NCBI GenBank assembly: GCA_008360955.1
Contig: LUCM01004827.1
Coordinates: 62,001 to 126,000 of the forward strand
Reading direction: 5' to 3'
Source: Fasciolopsis buskii
Taxonomy: Eukaryota > Platyhelminthes > Trematoda > Plagiorchiida > Fasciolidae
Length of the DNA stretch: 64,000 nucleotides
Shown here: one piece after another, positions 37,501-47,595 of the stretch
Numbering within the stretch: position 1 is the first letter of the stretch
How the letters are laid out: each line of letters opens with the position of its first letter
Notes under the pieces: generated by a model
Told to the model about the DNA's origin: nothing
The model's database searches: none
The model's input: only the letters and a program-made list of their open reading frames with translations
Translations under genes and position numbers: made by a program

Positions 37501-38839
37501 TTCGGGTCCACATCGTAATTCCAATTTCCCTTATAGCCCGATAAAATCATAGCCAAGATATGAGCACAGAGACTACTCACGCCTGAAAGTTTTTAAATTT
37601 TCATTGGATACATCTGTACAGTGAATGGTTTTCATGCAATATTTGTTAGTGGCACAAGACAGAGAGGGGGATATTATAGTTATTCGCAAATCGTAAGGAA
37701 TAGCTTTCAACGAAAGAAAGGTACGAATGATTATAAAACGTAGCTATCGGAAAAACCAATGTCTATGAGTGCTCGCAGTCCGATATCGTTTATATAATAT
37801 GTATCAGCTCGAAAAAGACAAAAAGATGCAGCGGCTGTCAAGACAAAGGACAGTAGCGGACAGAAGGCAGATGAAACGAGCAATCAGATTGGTTTCGACG
37901 TACTTACTAGTCTAAAATGACTTGTTATTCCAGAAGATTTACGAACAAAATTTTTGGAGAGGCACTTAGGGCGAGCTAGAATCAACACAAAAGTTCACAT
38001 TTATTGAGATGACAAAACTTAAATCTCATTCGGCGGTTTGTATTTTTTAATTTATCATTGTTTTAACCTAGTCAATTTTCGGTAGTCAGATATTAATATG
38101 AAAGAATTGTCACTGAAAGTGTTAACTTTTCACGACATGCAACAGAGCTATCAGGAGACAGTCTGGATTAGTGGTTTCATAAGTTTCAAATCAAATTAAC
38201 TCTTCGGGCACCTCTGAAGAACTGACTGCAACCCGACCCTTATCCTTCACGGCGACTTCAGTTGATGATAACTATGCCGCAGCAATTAAACCTAACGCAA
38301 AGAGCCTCAGCAGATTTCTCGTTCCTTTGCATACTAACATGTATAGGAGTAGTCCAGTTCAAAACCCAGCTTAAGTGCTTGAGATCTCCGCGAAATATCC
38401 CAAGTAGTGCATACTTTCACAGCACAACGATGTGTGTAAATCTCGTGCCATCGGCGAAGTACAAAAAAGGCAATGGATACACAGGAGATGAAAAGCAGTG
38501 TGTAGCAGTCACTACATATGTGAAATTTCCTCAGCCCGCCACACAGTGCATTTCCGTACATTCGCAAGGACAAAAAAATAATCAACAAATGTTAATACTA
38601 GGCTGCACAGTGGTTTCATGGGATTTCTTAAGGACCGTGGCGCCGCGGCTGCATATCAGTTAGTTTTGCCTCATGAATCAATTGGTAGAAAAATCAGTCA
38701 CTGCAATATTAATTTCAGTTTAGACCAGAATCCAAACTTCATTTCTTATCCAAATATTATCACATGACTGGTAAACTGTCCTTGTAACTTAGCAGATTAA
38801 TATAGAAAGTTTAGTTGGCAGATTTTGACAAATGTAAAA
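34501..38839. other. Unassigned; exon-like minus-strand pieces inside
   Basis: No protein family was recognised. Two minus-strand open stretches look less random than the rest: 37452-37582 (listed separately) and about 36931-37100, whose translation contains AYHYGMSNGAVCLEH and ends beside a GTGAGA. They could be exons of one unrecognised gene, or of the 3' part of the BTB gene, but no in-phase chain could be built. Confidence 0.35.
37452..37582 (-). CDS. Candidate internal exon, unrecognised protein
   Basis: A CTTTCAG acceptor (minus strand) and a consensus GTAAGT donor bound 131 bp. After two bases it reads 43 open codons, including VSSLCAHILAMILSGYKGNW and RFYCNVWMLLGCSP. The amino-acid mix (Cys and aromatic rich) could be part of a secreted or membrane domain, but I do not recognise it. 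The start phase does not join directly to BTB exon 5, which ends in phase 0, so if it belongs to that gene an exon is missing between them. Confidence 0.3.
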
Positions 38840-38975
38840 GTGATCCAACAGTGAGACGTCTTCGACCTCGGTAGGGTCTGAACCCACGCATTTATACCAC
38901 GTGCACTCCAACAGGTGGGCTACGATACCACGTCTGAAAATTACTTGTCGGTGAGCAGAATTGATGGCAGTATTA
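38840..38975 (-). repeat. SINE, minus strand, family 2 copy 1
   Basis: On the minus strand GGTATCGTAGCCCACCTG is followed by GCGTGGGTTCAGACCCTACC (box B-like) and GAGGTCGAAGACGTCTCAC. It aligns along its length with the minus-strand segment at 42.88-42.97 kb, which identifies it as a repeat and not a chance match. Confidence 0.5.
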
Positions 38976-39044
38976 TTCACTGACCGACCCAATTACTGAG
39001 CCTTTCATACACATTCCTCAGGTTGTCCGGTTCAGCATCGATTT

Positions 39045-39150
39045 CGCTCCCATTAAGGCTCATCAGTGGCATATATCCACCGCCAATTCGGGCTCTGAAT
39101 CCAAGTCTTCCAGCAGGGAAGCACACGTCTTACCACCATACAATCAGTTT
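39045..39150 (-). repeat. SINE-like element, minus strand
   Basis: On the minus strand ATGGTGGTAAGACGTGTGCT is followed by ACTTGGATTCAGAGCCCGAA, with tRNA-like spacing between the box A-like and box B-like parts. No second copy was found in the window. Confidence 0.35.
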
Positions 39151-39314
39151 CCGTTAAGTCAAAATAGAAGTGCCGATTTAACTTTGTTCATATGTCGTTT
39201 TCAATAGAAACAGTTAGTCAAGTTTGGGATTACATTTCCCTCGTTGATGCCCTCGGTCACTGTTGACTGCCATTGAGGACGTCACATGAACAAACTTAAA
39301 TGGGTACTTTCGAA

Positions 39315-39395
39315 CACCTTGGAAGAGAGCTAGATGGCTCCGTGGTAACACACACGATTTCATGGAGATGGGTCCGATCGCAAACCTTGGACTTG
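39315..39395 (+). repeat. SINE-like element, plus strand
   Basis: The plus strand has TAGATGGCTCCGTGGTAACA followed about 25 bases later by GATGGGTCCGATCGCAAACC. This resembles the D-arm and T-arm boxes of a degraded tRNA-derived SINE. Confidence 0.35.
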
Positions 39396-39867
39396 ATTGG
39401 TTTACACCACTTCCCGCTTTATTTCGGAATTATGTCGGAAATATTCGGAAATGATCATGAATAGGCCTGCTTTGCAAGACCTATCAAGAGTGTACGTGTC
39501 TGCAGATTGTAAATCCGCATACATAATCGGTCAATATTACAACAGGTCAGCACAAATGCGCCGTGCGAGATGGATAACTTTTCAGACCTACGGAAACGAG
39601 AACATTAGAAGCCAGTTGAAAGAACTTTCTGAATAATTATGCCATAGCTTCAAAATAATACGAAAAACGGTAAAGTGTAAGTTAGACTCTTGACTGATGC
39701 TTTCCGAGTGTAAGGTTTATCGAATGACCTGGGCTTTGCGAATAAACTGGGTTTACCTCATGGCGGAAACCAGATACTGGGTAAATAAAAGAACTAGAGA
39801 CATTGGATACTGTCCTCTAAAAGGAATAAAAGAATATTGCCAATTCAAGGACAAAACAATCACTCAC

Positions 39868-40284
39868 GGGAATAAGGCCTTGCTTCAAATTTTCCTCCTC
39901 CAGAAGCAGCAAATCAGTGGGTGGTATAAGAGCCAACCTTAATGCAGACATAACGTCAGCAACTTGTTCAAGCGCTTCTTGAGTTGCCGAAGAATATTTG
40001 TTCCACTCTTCTTTTGCTGTATTCATTGTCATTCTGTTCGTTTCCAAAGAATCCGACGTGCTATCCGACGATGTTGACTGCAACTTGATTATCGATGCCC
40101 TGGCATTGTCACGTTCGGCATTTGCGCTATTTTCACGAGCTCGCTCCAAATAATTCTCGGCCCAGTAGCGAGCGACCTCCACTGCGCGAAGTTCATCTAT
40201 ATCCAGTTGATCACTTTCCAAAATGGCTTTCATTGCTTTGGGAGTTAGTCTAAGAATGTCTTCATTTGAGGTCACTAGAAGACT
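39868..40284 (-). CDS. BTB-BACK gene exon 5 (BACK domain)
   Basis: This exon is 417 bp, from a TTCCAG acceptor to a consensus GTGAGT. It opens SLLVTSNEDILRLTPKAMKA and has AILESDQLDIDELRAVEVAR. A Ser/Thr/Asn-rich insert of about 45 residues follows (STSSDSTSDSLETNRMTMNT). It then returns to the fold with ALEQVADVMSALRLALIPPT and EEENLKQGLIP. The low-complexity insert in the middle of BACK is unusual. Confidence 0.85.
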
Positions 40285-43200
40285 CTGGAAAAAAATCAAC
40301 GCTTTTGCAGGCTTTTGCAGTGTTAGAATTTAGCTAAATTTCATATTCAAGTTTAGGATAAACCGCTCAAAATCAAGTTTATCAGAAGATACCCGATATA
40401 TTTAATACCAGTCAGTTAACTTCGAAAATTAGAATTTTTAGTTAGTTAATTTCGCCAAGCAAATCTCGTTTGGAAAGAAACGCCCTCCCGAAAAGCTGCA
40501 CTAAAATTTTCACCGTTCATCCTCGTCTAGAATTCAGTAAACTCGTTGTACAACTGGTCTGTTCCGCTGTCTTACACCAGACAATTCGAGCAACAGGACG
40601 GGTTGGTGGAAGCTACTCGAAGCAGTTTGTACTGCGAACCAAGACGTATTTTCCGAATTTCTTTCTGATGGTGTCACTGAACTTCGTCATACACGGCACT
40701 GACTGGAACCGCAACACTGGAGGTGAAAATCATTGCAACCCTAAAGAAGTTACATGACAGGCAGCAGAATTCCAAGCCGGAACGTTGAATGGCGAATGGT
40801 GACACTTCAAAAGCTGCATAATTTTTTGTACTACCGAAGGTATACAAAGGTATTACATTTAAGCCCATCGTCTGCTTCCTAGATACTCAGAGGTTTAACT
40901 TCGCCAAAACACTTTAAAGAAGCCTAAAACCAGTGGTTTACAAACTAATCGCTCCATGACTGAAATCCAGCAGTACTTGAAGTAACCGGAAAGCAAAACT
41001 ATGAAATGAGGCGGAACAGTGACTTTGGTTGATGCTGTCGCGTTTTTATCTCAGTTGACTTGGATCTAGAAAAAAGCGGGAGCAAAGAACTGCGGGAAAA
41101 GGACTGTAAACACAAAATTTCAAGAGCTGTTGGAAATATGCGTGTGTACATGTTTCGAAATTAATTATGACGCATACAAACAGACCAAAAAAACTACGAA
41201 TTAACTTATACATTGATTTCCGGATAAAATCCCATTTCATTCCATGAAGAACATTGCACTACCAAATATTCTTCCAAAACTTCTGGTTAGATATGTGAAT
41301 GATGTCGTCGCCATTATCGAACGCGCAACATTTTCAAAGCGATCAAATTCAAGCTTGGATCGGCAATGGATAGAAAACAAACATTGTCGGAAGTGTCCTT
41401 TAAACTAAGTGTCATCGGCACACTGGAGACATGAATATAACGGATGCAAACATATGCGGACGAAAATATTAAGCCTTCACAGTAATCTTCCAAATAACCA
41501 GAAAAAATCGTGCACCCGGACCTTATTCATGGAAAAAATAGCTCTGAGGTTGGAGGAATGAAACTACATGTTCAGGCAGTTCCAGAAAAACCGATATCAA
41601 GGAAACGTCGTAGGATGAATCGTGGATGAAATGGGAAAATAAACCAACGGAAATGTCACTGTCACACACCAAAGGAGTATGTAAAATGACTGCGCTTCAG
41701 TCTCATTGCATCACAGAACACTAAATTCCACGAGAAGTTTGCTATCCGTACCAAAGGAACAAGTACAAACTGAAGAAATACGGAAGGTTACATACAAATA
41801 CGTGAAATGCAATAAATGCTGGGTCGGTAAAACCGAGAAGAACCTGTCCACCCAAATACACAAACAACCTGGCTAGAAGGAAGCATGGGCCATTATTCTT
41901 TCTTATATTCGTCTACAATGATTAGGATCGACACAGGTTAATATGTTACAGTTAAAATTCTGGATCAGGCCACCGCAAAAACGCGTGAGTTTTGGAATTC
42001 CGACACTATAAATAATGCGATCAAAATACATGCTCAATTGGGTCATGCATGAAGCCGATTGAGGAACGAACATCCAACGAACTAAAAGAGCTGAAAATTA
42101 AACCAACCTGCTTAATTCATACAGTCCACGATAATGAATATAAGCTAAGCCATCCAGCATTTATAAACTCGAAATAGGCAAAACACCAAATAGCTCAATG
42201 GGCAAATCTTCTCAGACCGAACGTCAATCCGCTCATGACGAAGCTCATGCTAGTGATGGTCAAGTGGACAAACAAAAATCTACTACCAGGCTCAAAATCA
42301 TTCTTGAGATTTTGATCACTCGGCTTAGTATATGAATCGCAAATAACCACGTTACCGATCAAGATAACGTTATCAGTGCGCATGCATAATCGGTAATGAT
42401 ATTCTATATTTGTAGGTTATTCATTAGGCTTGAAGTTGGACTTCTTGAATCCAATAATTTTAAATTTGGAAAAACATTATCAGTCAACTCTGGGTACCCG
42501 CCAACGATGTCACTTCCAATGGCAATGAGACGTTTGCGATAAAAACGCGAATCTCAACGATCAAAACCTCATGGAAACCGTTTGGCGTTAGTTTTGACCT
42601 GTCTTTGCCCTATTTGTTGTCCCCTGAATCCACTTCGCTGGTGAAGAATTTTTCAAGATCCCTGTTTACTTTATCCTATCTTAATTTCAAACACGTCGTT
42701 AAAAACTACCAGAGGATTCTTCATTACAGATCGTATCATCGCTAATCATTCCAGTGCACTTGCAATCTTTTCCCCACTCTGATCACCTATCACCAAATGC
42801 TGCTCACTGTATCTTGAATTTACCTATGATCGGAATATTCATAATATCTTCAAAGTGGATTTGTTATTTTAATGAATATCAAATTGATACAAATGCGAGA
42901 AATCCTCGATCTCAGCAAGGTTCCGACCTACGCATTCGCATCGTACGTGTCCTATCGGCTGGGCTTGAAAGTCACAATGAAAGGTGGTGGTATTTTTTCC
43001 CATCATCGCAAAGGTGATTAATTGTTGGCTGAAAGTTGGTAAACGGTTTTCCAGTTTTGTAATAGCAAAGAGAACGCAAGCTCATCAGTCGAAAAGATTA
43101 TTAATAGATTCCCAATTATTTGTTGACAGCATGACATGCATGATACGTCCATGTCGATCCTGTGCTTTTGGAGGGAATTTTGTTCACTTGCAAGTGTACG

Positions 43201-44430
43201 AAAAGTGCTACTATAAAAATTAAATCCAAGTAATTACTGCTTGACTCACCGTGCTGAATTCTTCAATGTATTCTAATAAATTGGCTTTCAATTGACTTCT
43301 TTCAATATGCATCGCTATAGGCAAAAATTCGAATGCTGACTTCGGATCCACTAGATATCCCATCTGACGCTCGGCCAACTGGAAATCGGGCGACAACACG
43401 TCGCATAGAGAATTGCCAAAAATCACACATTTGGACAAAATGTAATCTTGATGGCAAAATTTTTAGTCAAAAATTTCTTCTAAAACAGTTTCAAATCAAC
43501 ATTTCACCCCAGAAATCTTTTCGGGAAGTGCGTTGGCTAGTAGGACAGATATAACATCAATAACCGGTGTTAAATTAATCAGGTGAGTGATTAAATTATT
43601 GGACCAATGAAACAATGGGGAATGTGTGCGTGTTCTCCGGCCTTAATGAAAAGGAACAATCCAACAATGAAAATCTCTCATTGAACTAGTCTAAAAATGG
43701 ATTCAGCCACTTTCACGTTTGAAATGCGAATAAATAAAAAGCCAAAACTTGGGTTAAATTGTAGATCTCAAATTCTGAACATCGATATATGGCTCACATT
43801 ATGACGCCTGTCCAAAAACAATAAAAGTAAGCTAAAAGATATCGAAGCAGTGCTATGAAAATTTTTCGCTGCTAAAACTGGGCATATGAATCCATTTAAA
43901 TGGAGGGTAAATTTACATCTGCAAGCTCTTCACATTTGTAGTCCTCGGCCAATCGCAACAGATCAAAAACCTGGATAGAAGCGAGATTGGAGGGTAAAAT
44001 TGTCGTCGACTGTCAACCCACTTCGTAGATGTCCAGGCGATCGAATGAGATCGAATTCGTGTAGATAAAATAGAGCAACAATAAGAACGGAAGTGGCTTC
44101 ACGTTTCCCAGATCGAATGAATATTTGTTCGGCTCGTTGATAAATAATTGGTGAAATATACTGCTTCGTGCAGACAGAATGCATCGATGACCCCAGATCT
44201 TCTCTTTTTCTGAACCAACGATGAAGCATACATCACTTTTGGAATAAATCAGGTTTTAATTTCTCAATTCCGAGTCGTCTAGCCCAGGGTTACCTGAAAA
44301 GTTTTCGATTGACGATTTTTGACATATCACGAGCCAGTATTTGTTGACTGCCGTAGGTGTACCCTTGTGCTTCCGCTGTAGACTCTGTTGTCGAATGAAC
44401 GGATGTATTAAGTTGTAAATTTTTGTCCAT
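39868..44430 (-). CDS. BTB-BACK domain protein (BTBD19-like?), five exons
   Basis: Five minus-strand exons (44430-44294, 44235-44022, 43970-43917, 43378-43250, 40284-39868) join in phase with GT..AG borders into 317 residues. Residues 1-34 form a polar N-terminus. A BTB/POZ domain (about 35-150) holds LFSDVCFIVGSEKEK, HRCILSARSSIF, FIYTNSISFD and VFDLLRLAEDYKCEELAD. A BACK-like domain follows (about 150-310), with FEFLPIAMHIERSQLKA, LTPKAMKAILESDQLDIDEL, ARYWAEN and ALRLALIPPTDLLLLEEENL. BTB-BACK proteins commonly act as cullin-3 substrate adaptors; that role is not shown here. SDVCF.VG and F.YTNS recall BTBD19. The ATG follows directly after an in-frame TAA. Exon 5 ends at a GTGAGT; read through, the frame stops at 39817. 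Introns range from 58 bp to 2.97 kb. Confidence 0.85.
41240..42180 (+). mobile_element. Penelope-like element remnant (RT and GIY-YIG)
   Basis: Inside the 2.97-kb BTB intron, on the opposite strand, the sequence encodes LLVRYVNDVVAIIER (41284 on), the YVDD motif of Penelope reverse transcriptase with the first Asp changed to Asn. A further segment (LGSAMDRKQTLSEVSF) follows. Downstream is a GIY-YIG-like block, YKYVKCNKCWVGKTEKNLS (41790-41850), then VKILDQATAKTREFWNS (41950-42000), the end of the Penelope endonuclease region. RT followed by C-terminal GIY-YIG is diagnostic of Penelope-like elements. Many stops and frameshifts make it inactive. Ends are approximate. Confidence 0.75.
42880..42975 (-). 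repeat. SINE, minus strand, family 2 copy 2
   Basis: The minus strand reads CACGTACGATGCGAATGCGT, then AGGTCGGAACC and GAGATCGAGGATTTCTCGC. It aligns with the copy at 38.84-38.97 kb. It sits in the largest intron of the BTB-BACK gene, in the same orientation as the gene. Confidence 0.45.
43250..43378 (-). CDS. BTB-BACK gene exon 4
   Basis: This exon is 129 bp, phase 0 at both ends, from a TTTCCAG acceptor to a GTGAGT donor. It begins LAERQMGYLV and continues FEFLPIAMHIERSQLKANLL to EEFST. It covers the end of BTB and the first BACK helices (LA......L...CL.FI pattern). Confidence 0.85.
43917..43970 (-). CDS. BTB-BACK gene exon 3 (micro-exon)
   Basis: This exon is 54 bp, phase 0 at both ends, encoding VFDLLRLAEDYKCEELAD, the penultimate BTB helix pair (V..LL.LA..Y....L). 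The acceptor is CTATCCAG and the donor GTAAAT. It is too short to stand alone but fits exactly between its neighbours. Confidence 0.85.
44022..44235 (-). CDS. BTB-BACK gene exon 2 (BTB core)
   Basis: This exon is 214 bp and its first base completes the Ser codon of exon 1 across a 58-bp intron. It encodes DVCFIVGSEKEKIWGHRCIL, SARSSIFHQLF and FLLLLYFIYTNSISFDRLDI. These are the strand-helix core of a BTB/POZ fold, with the conserved D of SDV and the H.C.L.ARS motif. The donor is GTGGGT. Confidence 0.85.
44294..44430 (-). CDS. BTB-BACK gene exon 1 with start codon
   Basis: The ATG at 44430-44428 is preceded at once by an in-frame TAA. The frame gives MDKNLQLNTSVHSTTEST and then ILARDMSKIVNRKLF, and ends TTC AG before a GTAACC donor. 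The LARDM..I.N.KLFSDV pattern across the junction is the usual entry into a BTB domain, which fixes the frame. An overlapping 103-residue frame (44256-44567) is a shadow in another phase. An upstream non-coding or alternative first exon cannot be excluded. Confidence 0.7.
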
Positions 44431-46740
44431 TTAGCATGAAAAGATGATAGTTTTTCAGATAGCTGAGAAAAATCTTCAGTTTTCACTTCCGCGAATTCGG
44501 AAATCAGTGTGTTGATCGCATCTAGAAAGGAGGATAAGATTCGGTTAAACCATAGTTCACGTGACATCTGAGCATAAACTAAAATGAGTTTACTATGGGA
44601 CAGCCGCTTGAATCAAAGTCCGCACTTGAGTATCCCTAATCTAAGACACTTCTTTAGGTTAGTAACATAAGAACAGCCAATCCCATTTAGACAGAACTGC
44701 AATACACGTCACTACACTAATAATGATTTAATGCGTTGTCCGATCACAGTCAGTAGAATGCGGAATGCGCATTTTCCAGACTTAAACTATGGAAAAAGCA
44801 TAAACCTCATTCCTACGACGCACTGCCGTTAGTAGTTAGAATTTTCCACGAATTCAGTAGATTTAAGGTAAACCCCTCCGGACTCAATACAGCACTTCTA
44901 AACACACATCAGTGTGCTATTCGAGTGGAGTAGGCTTCATGCTCGGCACGTCACAAAAGCATGTGGACCAAACGAAAAACCCTGGGGTACGTGATGAACA
45001 GAACACTGTTCTTGAATGCAGCTCCAGTATGGCCACAAACTAAAACATTCACTCAGTAAGTCGATTTAAACCACGATTTGTGTTTGTTCCGACTAGACTT
45101 CAGAAGGAAGATAGTGGAATGGAACTACTGTTATTTCGTATTGTTGTATCACAGTCAGCGTGACAGTTTAACTTAATTGGTCCATTGAAAACTGAATACT
45201 CCCTCAGACTTCACACTAATAAAATCCTCCTTTGTTGTGGACCAATACAAATACCTTCCAATACATAATGTGATGCAACTTCTTTACCAACCCCTTAGTT
45301 CGACCGAAATTCCTTCTGTCTTCAGCAACGCCGATTTTCTTGCCTGGCAAAATGGCTTCGGATCGATTTTCACTTGATGGGACAGTTCACTAGATAATAC
45401 AAGTACCGAATGGTTCGCGAATTTGGTTGAAGTCTGAGCTACCTATCTTGCTCGGTTGCCTGCACCCGTCTACGAAGAACCGGTCCGCTGCAAGCATGCA
45501 CAAAGACAAACGCACTCACTTGGTAAACTGAAACCTGTTCATTAGGCGGCTCTGGAGGGATTCGTTTTTCTCGGTTATGATCCATGTGAAATCTGGGCCC
45601 GAAATTTTTGGCGCAGTGGATACTTCTGAGAAAAACTGAAACGATCGACACCCATTTTTAGGGCTGATGAATTAGTCCGGTCAAATAAGCCAACGCGTAC
45701 GATTTCAGTTTACATGCGAACGACGAGCAGCTCAACAGCACGTAGTTTCCCCGGGTATCTTTGCGCGCGGCCCCGGACTGAGTCTTTTTCATATAGCATC
45801 CCAACTTGAGGGTGCATACAAGTTGAGCTAAGATAACCGAAAGCGGTTTGAAACCAGAGCAAAACGAAAATCCTTATTATTTTACCGCAACTTTAAGATG
45901 CACAAATGTTGACTTTGCTTACTTCCAGTACGCAGAGTCGACAATGAAATCTTTGTGTCAGTCAGGGTGAAGTCGTCATGTGCAAGCTCGTCGATGACCA
46001 GTTGAATCCGAAAAACAGTGAATTAAGATTTGGTTGAGCCTCAAATACGATTATTTGTTTTCAGTTGGCCAGGATAGTTGTCTAGGCTGAACTGTGGCTT
46101 CACGACCATTCACGGGCCACGAATGGAGACCCACGGCAAGATGGGGATACGACCAGACGAGAAAGGATGAATTCAACCTGTTATCTGCCGAATTTTGGAT
46201 GGATTTAACTCACTGTTAGTAGTAAAACCGAGATTATAGTTTTTCTCATGTGTTCATTTACAGAGATACTTCTGCACATTATAATTCGTTATATTTTAAA
46301 AAGTATTATTTGAACTGATCCCTTGTGAACATCTTTCGCTAACGTTGCTTCTAAACCCTATTTATGTGGAACTGAAGTAATCAATACATTTGGAACCACA
46401 AAGTAAGGGGACAAAACTAATTGCATAACAACCAGTTATACAACTCAGCGTCTGGCGCAGTAAGTCGGACCTTGAAAATGAACCAGACTGTTCGCTGTAA
46501 CAAGTGATAGCAGACGTTTCCGATGATTCATCCAGGAGTATTTACGGTCACCAGTTATTCTATGGAGACGGATACTTCGCTTGTTCCGTTATAAGACTAC
46601 TTCCCCTTCCATTGACCCGGCACGGTTTTCCAGAAGAGATGCAAGAATCGATCATTTAGTCACCGTCTTACCTGAAATGATTCTGCTCCCTTGCAGAAAG
46701 CGTTTGGCTGCGCAAACGTTAGAGTTGCATCCTTTTCCCC
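44431..46740. other. 5' flank of BTB-BACK gene; unassigned
   Basis: No promoter motif can be supported. One candidate exon (45520-45635, minus) is listed separately. The rest holds only short frames. Confidence 0.35.
45520..45635 (-). CDS. Candidate internal exon, unrecognised protein
   Basis: On the minus strand an ATCGTTTCAG acceptor and a consensus GTGAGT donor bound 116 bp. It gives 38 open codons plus two bases, including PKISGPDFTWIITEKNESLQ and RLMNRFQFT. The composition looks like an ordinary cytosolic domain, but I do not recognise it. It lies 1.1 kb upstream of the BTB start codon on the same strand, so it could be a 5' exon of that gene or part of another one. Confidence 0.3.
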
Positions 46741-47595
46741 ATGAGTTACACGCCTACAAATAATTCCATATTGCATCGGTCGTCGCGCAGGCTAATCAAA
46801 ACCGCGCTGTCCATTGCATCGAGTGGTGTGGGTAGTGACAACAATGCTATTGCTCAGAGTTCCCTCTCTTGTATTCAACCTGTCTCTTCTGTCTCCAACC
46901 CAATCCATTTGCCCCTTCTGCCTACCCATAGTATCTCCATTGATAACACGCCCGATACTCGCAACGGCTCATTGTCAAGTAGTGCGGCAGGTGATTTTCA
47001 GTCTGCTAGCTCACAGCTTCTTAAGACTCGTCAGCCTCTGAATCTGGGTTCCTTCAATGTGCGCACTTTAATGCAGGCTGGACAACAGACATGTTTGGCT
47101 CTGACAGTGGACTCACTTTCGATTGATGTCTGCTACGTGAGTGAAACACGAATTCAGGATTCGAGTGGCGTAATTCAACTAACTGCGCCAAACGTCTCGA
47201 CAGGATATTTCCTTCGCACTTCAGGAGACGAAGCAGCTCAAGCTGTGGGTCAGCATTGTGTAGGAGTAGTCTTGAGTGAGAAGGCTGAAGCAGCCCTTTT
47301 AGATTGGATCCCAGTCAACAGTCGCTTGTGCGCCATGAGACTGCAGGGATCAGTTGGCGTCCGGAAGGATAGTAGTAGTGTTAAGCGTAGTTCATTTGTT
47401 ATCTCGACATACGCTCCAACAGACTGCAGCACTGATATGGAGAAAGACGAATTTTACGATAACCTCGTCACTCTTGTTCGGAAGAGCAAACGCTCTGACA
47501 TTGTAGTGGTAACAGGTGACTTTAATGCACAAGTTGGAAGACTGAGTGCATCGGAGTCCTGTTTAGGTGGGCGATGCGCCTTGCCTGCACAGTGA
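46741..47595 (+). pseudogene. LINE endonuclease open frame, prematurely stopped
   Basis: This 284-residue frame has a low-complexity Ser-rich leader (about residues 1-98) followed by the endonuclease domain up to GGRCALPAQ and TGA. The frame continues open after the TGA with the remaining endonuclease motifs (a QIDH and a SDH catalytic block), so the TGA is an internal nonsense mutation and not the natural end. A CGA-to-TGA change would explain it. Confidence 0.8.

Noticed and set aside
44256..44567. 103-residue minus-strand frame as the N-terminus of the BTB gene
   Set aside because: It overlaps exon 1 in a different phase. Only the other phase joins to the BTB core with matching splice phases.
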